Below, piece by piece: positions 1 to 8,652 of a stretch of DNA of 54,039 nt; position 1 is the stretch's first letter, and the number at the start of each line of letters is the position of its first letter. A model generated the notes under the pieces. The model made no database searches and had not been told where the DNA came from. It saw nothing but the letters and a program-made list of their open reading frames with translations. Source of the DNA: Paenibacillus phytorum (GTDB lineage: Bacteria > Bacillota > Bacilli > Paenibacillales > NBRC-103111). Position numbers and translations under genes: made by a program. The stretch spans positions 1 through 54,039 of the forward strand of contig NZ_WHOA01000218.1 of NCBI RefSeq assembly GCF_013141715.1, read 5' to 3'.

Positions 1-797
1 TCGTGACTTTCCACTACGTTCAAGTTGCCATTTACGTTAATCGTAACATCAACTAAAATATTATTTCCATGAACTCGGGCTTTGATATCTTTTATTGCCC
101 CAACACCTGAGGTATCTTCAATCGTTTTTTTTATTTCCTCTAGCTCTTTTTCGTCGAAGCCATCTGTTAAAGCATGGGAAGCATCCTTAAAAATATCCCA
201 TGCTGTTTTACATATAATTAAACCCACAATGGTTGCTGTTAATGGATCCAACCAAGGCAAGCTGAACTGAGAACCAATGATTCCGACAAATGCACCGAAA
301 CTGACAATAGCATCCGAACGGTTATCCTGTGCCGCTGCCGTCATGGCGTTACTGTTAATTCTTTTTGCAAGGCTGATATTATACTTATAGACAATCATCA
401 TTACAATCGCACAGAACAATGCTGTCCATGCGGCAATCATATCCGGAGTTCCGATGGACGGCTCAAAAAATTTCTGAACAGCTTGGTATAAAACTTGAAA
501 ACCGACAGCGATCATGATGAAAGACGCAATTAATGCAGCGACCGTTTCAGCACGGAAATGCCCATATCGATGGTTTTCATCAGGTGGTTTTCGAGAAATT
601 TTCAAACCAATAAGAACAGCAAATGAAGCAATAATATCTGTAGTATTATTAAGCCCGTCAGCCAGCAACGCTTCCGAACCTGATGCAAAACCAATAAATA
701 GTTTGATAGCTGAGAGACATACATAGGCAATAATACTTACCCATGCCCCTTTCTCCCCTTCTTTAATTTTGTTATAAGAGTCCATATGTTCCCCCAT
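1..797 (-). CDS. Cation diffusion facilitator, likely Mn(II) efflux (3' end off the window)
   Basis: Membrane metal/proton antiporter of the CDF family. The reading frame runs off the left edge after about 265 residues, so the cytoplasmic C-terminal domain is cut short. In TM2 it has DGLNNTTD (Asn50...Asp54) and in TM5 QDNRSD (Asp158...Asp162). The Asn/Asp TM2 pair, instead of the His/Asp of zinc CDFs, is the pattern of the manganese group (Bacillus MneP/MneS). An HRYGH motif follows TM2. Start chosen at 797, 8 nt after GGGGGG; an in-frame ATG at 785 with GGGGGA before it is an alternative. It reads on its own, with no partner gene visible. Family sure, metal inferred from the motif. Confidence 0.9.
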   Translation of the reverse strand, partial: MGEHMDSYNKIKEGEKGAWVSIIAYVCLSAIKLFIGFASGSEALLADGLNNTTDIIASFAVLIGLKISRKPPDENHRYGHFRAETVAALIASFIMIAVGFQVLYQAVQKFFEPSIGTPDMIAAWTALFCAIVMMIVYKYNISLAKRINSNAMTAAAQDNRSDAIVSFGAFVGIIGSQFSLPWLDPLTATIVGLIICKTAWDIFKDASHALTDGFDEKELEEIKKTIEDTSGVGAIKDIKARVHGNNILVDVTINVNGNLNVVESH

Positions 798-967
798 CTT
801 TATGTCCCCCCAATCTTTCTTTCTTATCTTAAGGCATCATACACGACACAATATGTGTGGGTCTAGAGAAACAGTGTTGTCCACGTCATTAATAATAGGA
901 ACACTTCAACTAATTTGCGTAAGGGGAAATATATTGTCATATTCAAAATCAACAAATTGTGTTAGGT

Positions 968-1006
968 GAGAAAAAGGCTGCCGATACCACCGGCAGCCTT
1001 TTTCTC
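968..1006. terminator. Bidirectional hairpin terminator
   Basis: A perfect 16-bp stem (arms 968-983 and 991-1006, 7-nt loop) with a GGCTGCCG core and A/T runs on both flanks. It sits downstream of the VOC gene on the minus strand, about 50 bp past its stop. The rest of 798-1055 shows no gene. Confidence 0.85.
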
Positions 1007-1055
1007 GGTTATTATTAAGTTAAAGTTTTTTCGTTAGTTGAAGTCCTTATTGTCT

Positions 1056-1427
1056 TTATGCACCGAATGCGATGCAGTAACCATTAATATCACGGATAGT
1101 CATTTCACTCCATCCTTCTGACCAATGAGGTCCATTAACGATTTCCACACCTTTTGATAGAAATACCTCATATAAATGTTTCAATCCCGCTGGGCTCGTA
1201 TAACAAAAGGCATCAAAATATAGTCCACCTTCAACGGACGAATTTGGTCGGACATCGCTTACCTGTTTTGCTTCGTGTAGAATAAATGTCACGGCTCCAT
1301 GGTTCATATGAATATGACCACCAATATTTTCTTCGGTGAAGCCTAATCCTTTGTAATAATTAATTGAATCCTGTAGATTAGCAACAAGCAAAACAATGGA
1401 CTGTCCTTTCAAGTTAACCGAAACCAC
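1056..1427 (-). CDS. VOC family (glyoxalase/bleomycin-resistance fold) protein
   Basis: Small protein of about 123 residues with one full vicinal-oxygen-chelate module pair. The first half carries VANLQDSINYYKGLGF, the usual opening of VOC proteins, and the end carries RDINGYCIAF, the usual DPDGN-like closing motif with Asp-Ile-Asn-Gly. Substrate and metal use cannot be read from the sequence. Start taken at a GTG at 1427, 7 nt after GGGAGG; an in-frame ATG at 1460 has no ribosome site. It lies directly after a DinB-like gene relic on the same strand. The family call is firm; the function is open. Confidence 0.85.
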   Translation of the reverse strand: MVSVNLKGQSIVLLVANLQDSINYYKGLGFTEENIGGHIHMNHGAVTFILHEAKQVSDVRPNSSVEGGLYFDAFCYTSPAGLKHLYEVFLSKGVEIVNGPHWSEGWSEMTIRDINGYCIAFGA

Positions 1428-1460
1428 ACTATTTCCTCCCACGTTTATCCCCTTTCCCAT

Positions 1461-1613
1461 TTACGATCGATATTTCTGTACTTGCTTTTTCAATAACATC
1501 ATCTGCCCAATATGGTATGCGTTATGGATACACAAATTTGATATCACACCCCACCACTGAGCATTGGAGTAGGTTGGTACTCTTTTTTCCAGTTTAGTAT
1601 CGTCACAGGTCAT
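1461..1613 (-). pseudogene. C-terminal relic of a DinB/YfiT-like protein
   Basis: A 50-residue frame ends in HNAYHIGQMMLLKKQ, the last helix of DinB-superfamily four-helix proteins, including the HxxxH pair of their metal site. It is preceded by VPTYSNAQWWGV, which fits the preceding segment of the same fold. The first two thirds of the usual 150-170 residues, with the first metal His, are missing and no plausible continuation was seen upstream. It reads as the tail of a deleted gene; its stop codon abuts the possible upstream ATG of the VOC gene. Confidence 0.7.
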
Positions 1614-1731
1614 GTGAATTCAATGTTACCATAATATGGAATATGGATGAAGTATCATTTAAAAATAATCAACACCCTTGCATCCAAAAGCGATTATAAA
1701 CGTATACGATGATGAAAGGAGTTGTGAATGC

Positions 1732-2598
1732 ATGAAAAACCCTGAGCAAGATCACCTTCCGGAAACAAGAAATGAGCTGCTTCAAGCACTTCATGAGATA
1801 GAATCATGGGAAGTTGAACAAAAAGATCTTTGGTTTTGGGAAAAAATCGGAAGATTTCCTTTCCAAGTGTTGGACCGATTAACGCCGAAGTTTTTGAATA
1901 AAAAAATAGGTGAAGCATTGGACGAGCTTGGGAATTATTTGCAGGCAGGAGGCCGCTATCTTATTTCTGAAAAAGGAACATTGCGAGACATTGAAGATGT
2001 GCATCTTCGCAATAGGGTCGAGGGAGACCTAACAGATCTTACAGAGGGGCTTACGATAGAAAAGGTAGGAACATTACCTCTTCTTGTGATGGATCAAACG
2101 GCTAATGAAATTGTCCAAAATCGATTAAATCTGGCTACTATTCAAGGAGCAACAACTGGCATTGGCGGGATTCTGACACTCGCCATCGATATTCCGGCCA
2201 TTCTTGGCCTGTCTTTGAAAACCATTCAAGAAATTGCGATCTGCTATGGTTATGATCCCAAAGACAAGCAGGAGCGGATATTCACGATCAAATGCCTGCA
2301 ATTCTCGTCCTCCGACATTGTCGGTAAAAAGGCCATTCTCGAAGAGCTGGCGGACTACGCCTCCACAAATAAGAAGGATGTACAAATAATCTCTCAGCTT
2401 CAGGGATGGCGCGAGGTATTTGCCACTTATCGTGATAATTGGGGTTGGAAAAAGCTGTTCCAACTCATTCCTATTGCCGGAATCCTCTTTGGCGCTTGGA
2501 TCAATCGCGGAACGCTGAAGGACGTTGGCGAAGCTGCGAAAATGCTGTATCGCAAGCGACGTATTCTTGAGCGTTTGCACGCCCAAAAGGATGGCTAG
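1732..2598 (+). CDS. EcsC family protein
   Basis: Protein of 288 residues resembling the EcsC family, whose role is poorly defined. N-terminal third is hydrophilic with WFWEKIGRFP; a hydrophobic, glycine-rich segment follows (ATTGIGGILTLAIDIPAI), then a second one near the C-terminus (LIPIAGILFGAW), suggesting membrane association. Start at ATG 1732, 10 nt after AAAGGAG; a TTG frame reaches back to 1678 without a ribosome site. A small basic protein gene follows 59 bp downstream and may be cotranscribed. The family is recognised from overall pattern; no enzymatic motif is visible. Confidence 0.85.
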   Translation: MKNPEQDHLPETRNELLQALHEIESWEVEQKDLWFWEKIGRFPFQVLDRLTPKFLNKKIGEALDELGNYLQAGGRYLISEKGTLRDIEDVHLRNRVEGDLTDLTEGLTIEKVGTLPLLVMDQTANEIVQNRLNLATIQGATTGIGGILTLAIDIPAILGLSLKTIQEIAICYGYDPKDKQERIFTIKCLQFSSSDIVGKKAILEELADYASTNKKDVQIISQLQGWREVFATYRDNWGWKKLFQLIPIAGILFGAWINRGTLKDVGEAAKMLYRKRRILERLHAQKDG

Positions 2599-2657
2599 CT
2601 GAAACCATTGGAATACCTTTTCGTACTAAAAAGAAAAAGCCAAAGGAGGAATGAACG

Positions 2658-2849
2658 TTGCTCAAATATTTGTTTCGCAAACTATTAGGATCTTTTTTCC
2701 ATTCCAAACGACGCAGACATTATCAACATAGTAGCTCTAATAATAAAACCTATAAGAATCGCCGATACTCCTCTAGTGACCATGCGGGGTATGGACACAA
2801 CTCTCAAGGACATCGTTACTATAAAAATAGTCATCGAAGTTCCAGCTAA
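2658..2849 (+). CDS. Small basic Ser/His/Tyr-rich protein
   Basis: 63 residues, starting at TTG with a near-perfect AAAGGAGG 8 nt upstream. The N-terminal 15 residues are an amphipathic hydrophobic/basic stretch (LFRKLLGSFF), followed by a strongly basic, low-complexity tail rich in Ser, His, Tyr and Arg (SKRRRHYQHSS). Such tails occur in spore-coat and surface-associated mini-proteins, but no family was recognised. It lies just behind the EcsC gene and is closed by a terminator. Confidence 0.65.
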   Translation: MLKYLFRKLLGSFFHSKRRRHYQHSSSNNKTYKNRRYSSSDHAGYGHNSQGHRYYKNSHRSSS

Positions 2850-2852
2850 TCC

Positions 2853-2876
2853 AAAGCCGCGAAAGTGGCTTTTTTG
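2853..2876 (+). terminator. Rho-independent terminator after small basic gene
   Basis: Stem AAAGCCGC / GTGGCTTT with a GAAA tetraloop, followed by a T run, 3 bp after the stop of the small basic gene. Confidence 0.85.
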
Positions 2877-2970
2877 TTATTAATCCTTTAATATCGCGTC
2901 TAGATCCTCGATACATGACTGCGCGTTAACGTACGGCGGATCGATTTGCAATAATTATCACTTGCTTCGT

Positions 2971-3315
2971 CTACCTTGTTACCGACAGTTCCTCCTCCCA
3001 TCCAATTGTGGAGTCCTCCTGACCATCGTTCGATTCAAATGTCGAATAGAGCATAAATAGTAAAAAGTGACCGATTGCATACAGATCTGAAGTGATTGCT
3101 ACGGTTCTTCTCCGTATTAGCTCTTCACCCGGTCCAATTTCTAACAGAGATGGCTCGCCTAAGCGGGCGGCTAAACCAAAATCAATCAGGGTCATACGTT
3201 CCCCATATAAGAGGACATTAGGAATTCGAATATCCAAATGGACGATGCCTTTCTCGTGGATGAAGGGCACAATATCCAGTAAACTGCGTATAAGGCTTAA
3301 GAACCCTCCTTCCTG
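2971..3315 (-). pseudogene. Protein kinase fragment (catalytic loop and DFG only)
   Basis: Reads LLDIVPFIHEKGIVHLDIR, then NVLLY, then LIDFGLAAR. These are the HxD catalytic loop with its Asn and the DFG metal loop of eukaryote-type Ser/Thr kinases of the small Bacillus YbdM/YrzF kind. The frame is closed upstream by a TAG at 3316-3318. The N-lobe with the glycine loop and the Lys/Glu pair is absent, and the C-lobe stops early after SDLYAIGHFLLFML. An internal GTG at 3270 could start a 99-residue peptide, but this could not fold as a kinase. I read it as a relic truncated at both ends. Confidence 0.75.
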
Positions 3316-3403
3316 CTATCTTAAAAAATACCATAGGAGGGTCCGGATTAGCTATTCAATATCTGCTCAAACATGAGAATGAGCAAGCTTTATTTAGCCT
3401 GCT

Positions 3404-4009
3404 TCATTCCACCCGAAAAACTATTTCTATACCTGTCGGTCTGTTCTTAAAGGGAGCACTATATTCCTTGAACATTAATTCAATTCCTGAAATATCGTCA
3501 GATAGCGGCGGAGATACTACGTAGTTATAAGACGAATGTCCTGATGTACTTCCACCATTAGTCATTCGGCAGTCGTATTTTTCTCCTAGATACAGCTCAA
3601 AATGACTGTGTTTATGTGGATTTGATGGAAGGTCAGTTGTCATGTCCCAATCTATACTAAAAGTTATTACACTTGCATTGTTATATTGTCGTATTGAGGT
3701 TACCGAATAAAAAATCGCACCTTTTTCAATTGATTTTAATACTGGAATATGCTTTCTGAATCCAGATGGTTCAACCATTGGTTTAAAATGTTCTTCACTT
3801 CTCAAAGATCCAAATACTGCTTTCAAGAAATCCTCGTAGAGTTCAAAAGAACTTGCCCATTTAGAGATATACTCAAAGGGTGGAAAACCTGGATTATTGA
3901 CCGAAATTTCCTTCCGTTTTTTTATCAATGCACAAATTTGCTCATCAATATTAAAAATTCGTTCATCATAATGTTCGGTTGGACGTTCAAATGGCATCCG
4001 TTTCATCAT
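3404..4009 (-). CDS. Hypothetical protein with chorismate-mutase-like N-terminal helix
   Basis: 201 residues, good AAGGAGG ribosome site 8 nt before ATG. Residues 20-36 (FNIDEQICALIKKRKEI) resemble the first helix of AroQ chorismate mutases, but the rest does not, so this is probably only a helical resemblance. The C-terminal half is beta-rich with aromatic/Asp motifs (FSIDWDM, FELYLGEKYDC). I do not recognise a function. It stands between the kinase relic and a tetR gene on the same strand. Confidence 0.7.
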   Translation of the reverse strand: MMKRMPFERPTEHYDERIFNIDEQICALIKKRKEISVNNPGFPPFEYISKWASSFELYEDFLKAVFGSLRSEEHFKPMVEPSGFRKHIPVLKSIEKGAIFYSVTSIRQYNNASVITFSIDWDMTTDLPSNPHKHSHFELYLGEKYDCRMTNGGSTSGHSSYNYVVSPPLSDDISGIELMFKEYSAPFKNRPTGIEIVFRVE

Positions 4010-4038
4010 TGTCCTCCTTATACAGGTCTTTCACTGTA

Positions 4039-4623
4039 TTATTTATAAGAACGCAGCAAAGTGAATTGCTTGGCAAGATAAAGGGGCGTATACGGCATGT
4101 CCTTACGAAGCCAAGAAACGATCGTACCGATCAAGGCCGAAGATCCGTACCAAATGGCAATATCCTTTTGAATACCTTCTTTTGAAAGGAAGGATTCGTC
4201 CCCCATTCTCTCTACTCTTGCGGTTATCATTTCCGTCAGCAGGTTTAACAATCGATCCGTAAAGATCGGGGTACGTTTCGACGCAAGAATGATTTTATAA
4301 AATTTAGCATGTTCGGCAATATGTTCGAGCAAGTTCATAAGTACCGGCCAATCCTCTTCTTCTGTAGAATTCTGATTCCCAGGCGCGCATTTCAAAATTC
4401 CATTAATGTCCTCGATCATATCATCCGCCATCTTCTCCATCATATCCGGAATGTCCCGATAATGAAGATAAAAGGTAACACGGTTGATGGTGGCGCGCTC
4501 TGCGATGCGATTTACCGAAATTTTCTCGATATCCATTTCCTGAAGCAATTCCACAAAGGCGTCTTTAAGCAATTGACGCGTGCGGAGTATGCGGGGATCG
4601 GTGCGGGACGTTCTATTATCCAT
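4039..4623 (-). CDS. TetR/AcrR family regulator, probably repressor of the divergent MFS pump
   Basis: 194 residues. N-terminal TetR helix-turn-helix at about 10-60 (LLKDAFVELLQEMDIEKISV, then RATINRVTFYLHY), which normally binds a palindromic operator. The C-terminal ligand domain is helical, ends with MPYTPLYLAKQF, and belongs to the type seen next to EmrB/QacA pumps. It is divergent from the MFS gene at 4968 with 344 bp between. That interval carries two copies of an ACTGTAAATT-based inverted repeat, one near each gene, fitting repression of both pump and regulator. Inducer unknown. Confidence 0.88.
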   Translation of the reverse strand: MDNRTSRTDPRILRTRQLLKDAFVELLQEMDIEKISVNRIAERATINRVTFYLHYRDIPDMMEKMADDMIEDINGILKCAPGNQNSTEEEDWPVLMNLLEHIAEHAKFYKIILASKRTPIFTDRLLNLLTEMITARVERMGDESFLSKEGIQKDIAIWYGSSALIGTIVSWLRKDMPYTPLYLAKQFTLLRSYK

Positions 4624-4662
4624 ATATCCCTTTCTTTTCTTTTTATTTAGTAAGCCAAAACT

Positions 4663-4700
4663 AATTTATACTGTGTAAATTATATTACATACTGTAAATT
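4663..4700. promoter_or_regulatory. Imperfect operator copy near tetR start
   Basis: Right arm ACTGTAAATT (4691-4700) preceded by TATTACAT as in the copy at 4901-4938; the left arm AATTTATACT at the same 28-bp offset is degenerate (8 of 10). It lies 40-77 bp upstream of the tetR start and is the likely autoregulatory site. Confidence 0.6.
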
Positions 4701-4900
4701 TAGTCCACGACAGACTTAAAAGGATCAAGCATGTTAGTACAAGTATGGGGCGTATAAGGCATGTAAACAAAGTAAGCTACAATTTCCGGTCTTTACGTCG
4801 TATTTTTTCAAGTTAAACTACAAAAAAGAATTCCATGTATACTAATTTACACTTCATCAAAGTATGTCGCTTGTAAACACACTATTTCTGGATATAATTT

Positions 4901-4938
4901 AATTTACAGTTTGTATATTATATAACATACTGTAAATT
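4901..4938. promoter_or_regulatory. TetR-type operator upstream of MFS pump
   Basis: Perfect 10-bp inverted repeat AATTTACAGT / ACTGTAAATT separated by 18 AT-rich bp, ending 30 bp before the TTG start of the MFS gene. It also covers likely -10 sequence (TATATTATA). Probable binding site of the divergent TetR protein. Confidence 0.7.
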
Positions 4939-4967
4939 TATTTATAGACATGAAAGGATGAAGCAAG

Positions 4968-6464
4968 TTGAGTAAAGGTTTAGAAACAAACAGCAGTTCG
5001 ATAAAAAAGGCACCGATCTTGTTCATTATGATTTTGGGTGCCTTTCTTGCGACGTTGAATCAAACGGTCATGAGCGTTGCCGTACCGGAATTAATGGTTG
5101 ATTTTGACATTTCGGCTGCAACGGCCCAGTGGCTGACAACAGGCTATATGTTGGTTAACGGTGTTTTGATTCCGATCACGGCGTTTTTGATGCAGCGGTT
5201 TACCACACGTGAGCTTTTTCAATCTTCGATGTGGATTTTTCTTGCCGGAACGATCATATCTGCCATGGCAACCGACTTTCCCGTCTTGCTGACCGGGCGT
5301 CTGGTTCAGGCAGCCGGCGCCGGGATTATTATGCCGCTGCTCATGAATGTTATTTTAACGCTTTTCCCTCCCAATAAGAGAGGAGCCGCCATGGGCTTGG
5401 TCGGGTTCGCCATTATTTTCGCCCCTGCGATCGGACCTACTCTTGCCGGATATATTCTTGAAAATTATCCTTGGGAGACAATGTTTTATGGCATGATTCC
5501 GTTTGCTATCATTGTTATCATCTGCGGCTTTGTTTACCTAAAAAATGTGTCGGAGCGGGTCTACGCCAAGTTTGACCTTATCAGTGTCGCCCTTTCCACC
5601 GTTGGATTCGGCGCACTGCTGTACGGCTTCAGCCGAGCCGGCAGTGCGGGGTGGTCGAGCGCGGAGGTGCTCTTATCTTTTACTGCAGGCATCCTCGCCC
5701 TCGTGCTATTTACTTGGCGGCAGATCGTTTCCCAAAATCCGCTTCTCGATCTTCGGGCTTTTAAATATAACATGTTCTCTTTAACTACCATCATCAATAT
5801 TGCGGTTACCATCGTGATGTATGCGGATATGATGCTGCTTCCTCTATACCTTCAGAATGCCCGCGGCTTTACCGCCTTGGAGTCCGGCTTGCTGATGCTC
5901 CCCGGCTCGCTCCTGATGGGCTTCATGATGCCGATTACCGGAAAACTGTTCGATCGGTTCGGTGCGAAATGGCTTTCCATTATCGGAATGGCCATTACGA
6001 TCGCCACCACCATTGGCTTTATTAACTTGACGGACTCGACCAGCTATACCTATTTGGTCCTCATGTCTACGGGACGCCGCTTTGGTATGGCCATGCTCCT
6101 TATGCCTATTACCACAGCAGGTTTAAATCAATTACCGGCCAGACTTAATGCGCATGGAACAGCCATTTCCAATACCATCAAACAAGTGGCCGGCGCTGTG
6201 GGTACATCTTTGCTCGTCACTGTGATGACGAACCGGACCAAGACTCATTTTCAGGAAATTATGGCTGCAGGCGGGGCAAATGGCGCAACGCAAAAACATA
6301 TGATGATGGAAGCTTCGATCCAGGGTATTAATGACGCATATCTCGTTATAGTTGGGATCGGCATCATCGGGTTACTACTTTCCTTCTTCATCAAACATGT
6401 TGCAGCAATCTCAGAGGAAAAGTCCAAAGTGACTTCGGTAAAAGCAATAGTTAAAGAAGCCTGA
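4968..6464 (+). CDS. DHA2-family (EmrB/QacA) multidrug MFS transporter
   Basis: 498 residues, the length and pattern of 14-helix drug:proton antiporters. TM1 reads LGAFLATLNQTVMSVAVPEL, containing the family motif D1 region; a motif-A-like LMQRFTTRELF follows TM2/3; motif C is seen as GFAIIFAPAIGPTLAGY. TTG start at 4968, 10 nt after GAAAGG; an upstream ATG is closed at once by TGA. Expected to export hydrophobic drugs across the cell membrane under control of the adjacent TetR. Ends at a shared bidirectional terminator. Confidence 0.92.
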   Translation: MSKGLETNSSSIKKAPILFIMILGAFLATLNQTVMSVAVPELMVDFDISAATAQWLTTGYMLVNGVLIPITAFLMQRFTTRELFQSSMWIFLAGTIISAMATDFPVLLTGRLVQAAGAGIIMPLLMNVILTLFPPNKRGAAMGLVGFAIIFAPAIGPTLAGYILENYPWETMFYGMIPFAIIVIICGFVYLKNVSERVYAKFDLISVALSTVGFGALLYGFSRAGSAGWSSAEVLLSFTAGILALVLFTWRQIVSQNPLLDLRAFKYNMFSLTTIINIAVTIVMYADMMLLPLYLQNARGFTALESGLLMLPGSLLMGFMMPITGKLFDRFGAKWLSIIGMAITIATTIGFINLTDSTSYTYLVLMSTGRRFGMAMLLMPITTAGLNQLPARLNAHGTAISNTIKQVAGAVGTSLLVTVMTNRTKTHFQEIMAAGGANGATQKHMMMEASIQGINDAYLVIVGIGIIGLLLSFFIKHVAAISEEKSKVTSVKAIVKEA

Positions 6465-6539
6465 GAATTTGAACATAGCCTTGACGGAGAAAGTCTTAAC
6501 GGACGTTTAGAACATTGCATCGTACCGTGGGAGTTCAAT

Positions 6540-6595
6540 AATAAACAGCGGCGGTCTAGGACTTTGTTTCACGTCCTCGACTGCCGCTGTTTATT
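6540..6595. terminator. Bidirectional two-tier hairpin terminator (repeat family A)
   Basis: Outer stem AATAAACAGCGGC / GCCGCTGTTTATT, inner stem GGAC/GTCC with a conserved loop. It separates the convergent MFS and M24 genes. A closely similar element lies at 21143-21205, including the loop sequence. Confidence 0.85.
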
Positions 6596-6625
6596 TTACG
6601 CTTTGACCAGAAAGCTGCTTATATT

Positions 6626-7843
6626 TTAAATCGAAATAAGATCCGTAGTTAGCTGGTTAAGCCGCTCACAGCCATTATCTGTGACAAGGACCATATCCTC
6701 GATCATGATCGAGCCTAAGCCGTGGCCATAGTATGGCGTCTCCAAGCAAATCACCATGCCTGGACGAAACACAGCTGCCTCGGATGGACTAATGAAAGGC
6801 GCTTCTTCTGCGGCGAGGCTTAGACCCGCGCTGTGGCCGAGATGGCCGCGATTGTAATTCGTAAGCCCCGAGGAGCGAATCAGTTTCATGACCTCCTCAA
6901 AGGCATTCTTCATCGGCATCCCTGGCTCGATGATCTGCAGAAGACGGTCGTGTCCCACCCTTAATGCGCCGTAAATTCGCTTCGCCATATCCGAAGGGGG
7001 ACCCAGCACGAAAGTGCGTGCGATGTCGGAGCCATATCCGGCCACATCGACACCTACGTCAAATTTAATCAGATCCCCCAGCTCACTTGGACGTGTGTCA
7101 AATACATGCGCAGGAGCAAAATTGGCTCCTACGGAAACCATATGAAAACGTGCGGTCGAACCATCCGGATGTCTCATCAAGGCCTTGCGGAAAGCTTCAA
7201 CGATCTCCGCGGCGGAGGTGCCTACCTCAATTTCACGTACCGCGGAAACGATGCCTGCCTCTGCATAAGTGCAAGCCTTGCGCAGCTGGTCGATCTCCCA
7301 AGGGGTTTTTATCGCACGCAGCTTGATAAAGATTGGGCTAGCTTCTACCAGCTCGGCTATTCCGGGGCAGGCTTGCCGTAATGCCATGACAGACGGGTAT
7401 CGCATCGAGCTTAGCTCGACAGCGATTTTTCCATCGGAAGCTCCATTCTCTGCGAGCACCTGACTGAGCACTCCGAACATTTCCTCCGCTTGGGGGGAGA
7501 CTGGCCGCTTTCCTTGGAATTTGTCGCCGATCAAACCCAGCGGGTCATCAACATCCACCCAGGTGGGATACGTTCGGACCTCGTATCCTGAAAGATGGTT
7601 CGCGACACCGGCCGCTTCAAAATCATTCATGATCAAGATCGTCTTACGGGTAGGGTCACGAAACAGGACGACGAGTCCAACTTCACTCATACGCAGCGTA
7701 TACATGAATGCGCTTTGGTAACCGGAAAGGTAATAAAAGTTTTCACAGCTAGAGGAAACTAGAGCGTCGATCTGTTCGTTCTCCATGATCAATCTGGCTC
7801 GCTCTGAAATGGTTTGTAAATGATCCTGATCAATATGGACCAT
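6626..7843 (-). CDS. M24 family metallopeptidase (Xaa-Pro dipeptidase-like)
   Basis: 405 residues: creatinase-type N-terminal domain, then a pita-bread catalytic domain. Metal ligands are visible as DVGVDVAGYGSDIARTF (two Asp), GHLGHSAGLS (His), CLETPYY (Glu) and IEDMVLVT (Glu), so the dinuclear site looks complete. Probably cleaves Xaa-Pro or a related peptide/amidine bond in the cytoplasm. Start at ATG 7843 with AAGGAG 9 nt upstream; the TTG at 7852 is too close to that site. Last gene of the amino acid ABC operon, suggesting that it processes an imported compound. Confidence 0.9.
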   Translation of the reverse strand: MVHIDQDHLQTISERARLIMENEQIDALVSSSCENFYYLSGYQSAFMYTLRMSEVGLVVLFRDPTRKTILIMNDFEAAGVANHLSGYEVRTYPTWVDVDDPLGLIGDKFQGKRPVSPQAEEMFGVLSQVLAENGASDGKIAVELSSMRYPSVMALRQACPGIAELVEASPIFIKLRAIKTPWEIDQLRKACTYAEAGIVSAVREIEVGTSAAEIVEAFRKALMRHPDGSTARFHMVSVGANFAPAHVFDTRPSELGDLIKFDVGVDVAGYGSDIARTFVLGPPSDMAKRIYGALRVGHDRLLQIIEPGMPMKNAFEEVMKLIRSSGLTNYNRGHLGHSAGLSLAAEEAPFISPSEAAVFRPGMVICLETPYYGHGLGSIMIEDMVLVTDNGCERLNQLTTDLISI

Positions 7844-7885
7844 GGGTCTCAACTCCTTCGGATTAGGCTTTCCTATCTCCGTATG

Positions 7886-8644
7886 TTAAACAGGCTCCTG
7901 GGCCATCTGTCGCAAAAATTTGCGCGCCCGCTCGGTTTGCGGCTTGACAAAAAATTGTTCCGGGGCACCTTCCTCCTGAATGACGCCTTCGCTCATAAAG
8001 ATAACTCGATTCGCCACTTCTTGCGCAAATTTCATTTCATGCGTGACCACAATCATCGTCATTCCCTCGTCAGCCAGCTGCCTCATAACCGACAAAACTT
8101 CACCGGTCAATTCCGGGTCAAGTGCCGAGGTCGGCTCGTCGAACAACATGATTTGAGGCTGCATTGCAAGAGCACGGGCGATCGCAACCCGCTGCTGCTG
8201 ACCGCCGGAGAGCCTGGAAGGATATTCATGCTTCTTCTCGGCCAAGCCCACTTTATGGAGTAGTGATTCGGCTATTTCAATCGCCTGCTCCTTAGGCATG
8301 TTTTTCACGGTCACTGGAGCCGTGATCACATTTTCCAGGACGGTCAAGTGCGGAAATAGATTAAAAGATTGAAAAACCATACCGGTTAAGTTACGAAGTT
8401 CCCGGATGGCTTTTTTCTTCGTTGGAGCATTCATCGAGTCATCCCACAGGATGTTGTCCACACGAATTGATCCCGCGTTAGGCTCTTCAAGGCCGTTCAG
8501 GCATCGAAGAAGTGTACTTTTCCCTGAACCACTAGGACCTAAGAGGACCACAATTTCTTGTGAATGAATGCGGAGGTTAATATCCTGCAGCACAGTCAAA
8601 GCATCGAATCGTTTACTAAGATGGTTTACTTCTATCAAGCCCAC
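7886..8644 (-). CDS. Polar amino acid ABC transporter, ATP-binding protein
   Basis: 252 residues of the GlnQ/HisP type. Walker A GPSGSGKST (about 36-44), Q-loop MVFQSFNLFPH, signature LSGGQQQRVAIARA, Walker B IMLFDEPTSALD, H-loop VTHEM: all intact. Powers the permease encoded 8 bp upstream. Substrate class (polar amino acid, possibly cystine, arginine or glutamine) comes from the family; the exact ligand is not readable. Confidence 0.95.
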   Translation of the reverse strand: MGLIEVNHLSKRFDALTVLQDINLRIHSQEIVVLLGPSGSGKSTLLRCLNGLEEPNAGSIRVDNILWDDSMNAPTKKKAIRELRNLTGMVFQSFNLFPHLTVLENVITAPVTVKNMPKEQAIEIAESLLHKVGLAEKKHEYPSRLSGGQQQRVAIARALAMQPQIMLFDEPTSALDPELTGEVLSVMRQLADEGMTMIVVTHEMKFAQEVANRVIFMSEGVIQEEGAPEQFFVKPQTERARKFLRQMAQEPV

Positions 8645-8652
8645 TCACACCC

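Noticed and set aside
2125..2586. 153-codon minus-strand frame opposite the EcsC gene
   Set aside because: Shadow of a well-supported gene with its own ribosome site.
7820..8263. 147-codon plus-strand frame
   Set aside because: Antisense to the intact ATPase and M24 genes; no ribosome site, composition of a shadow frame.
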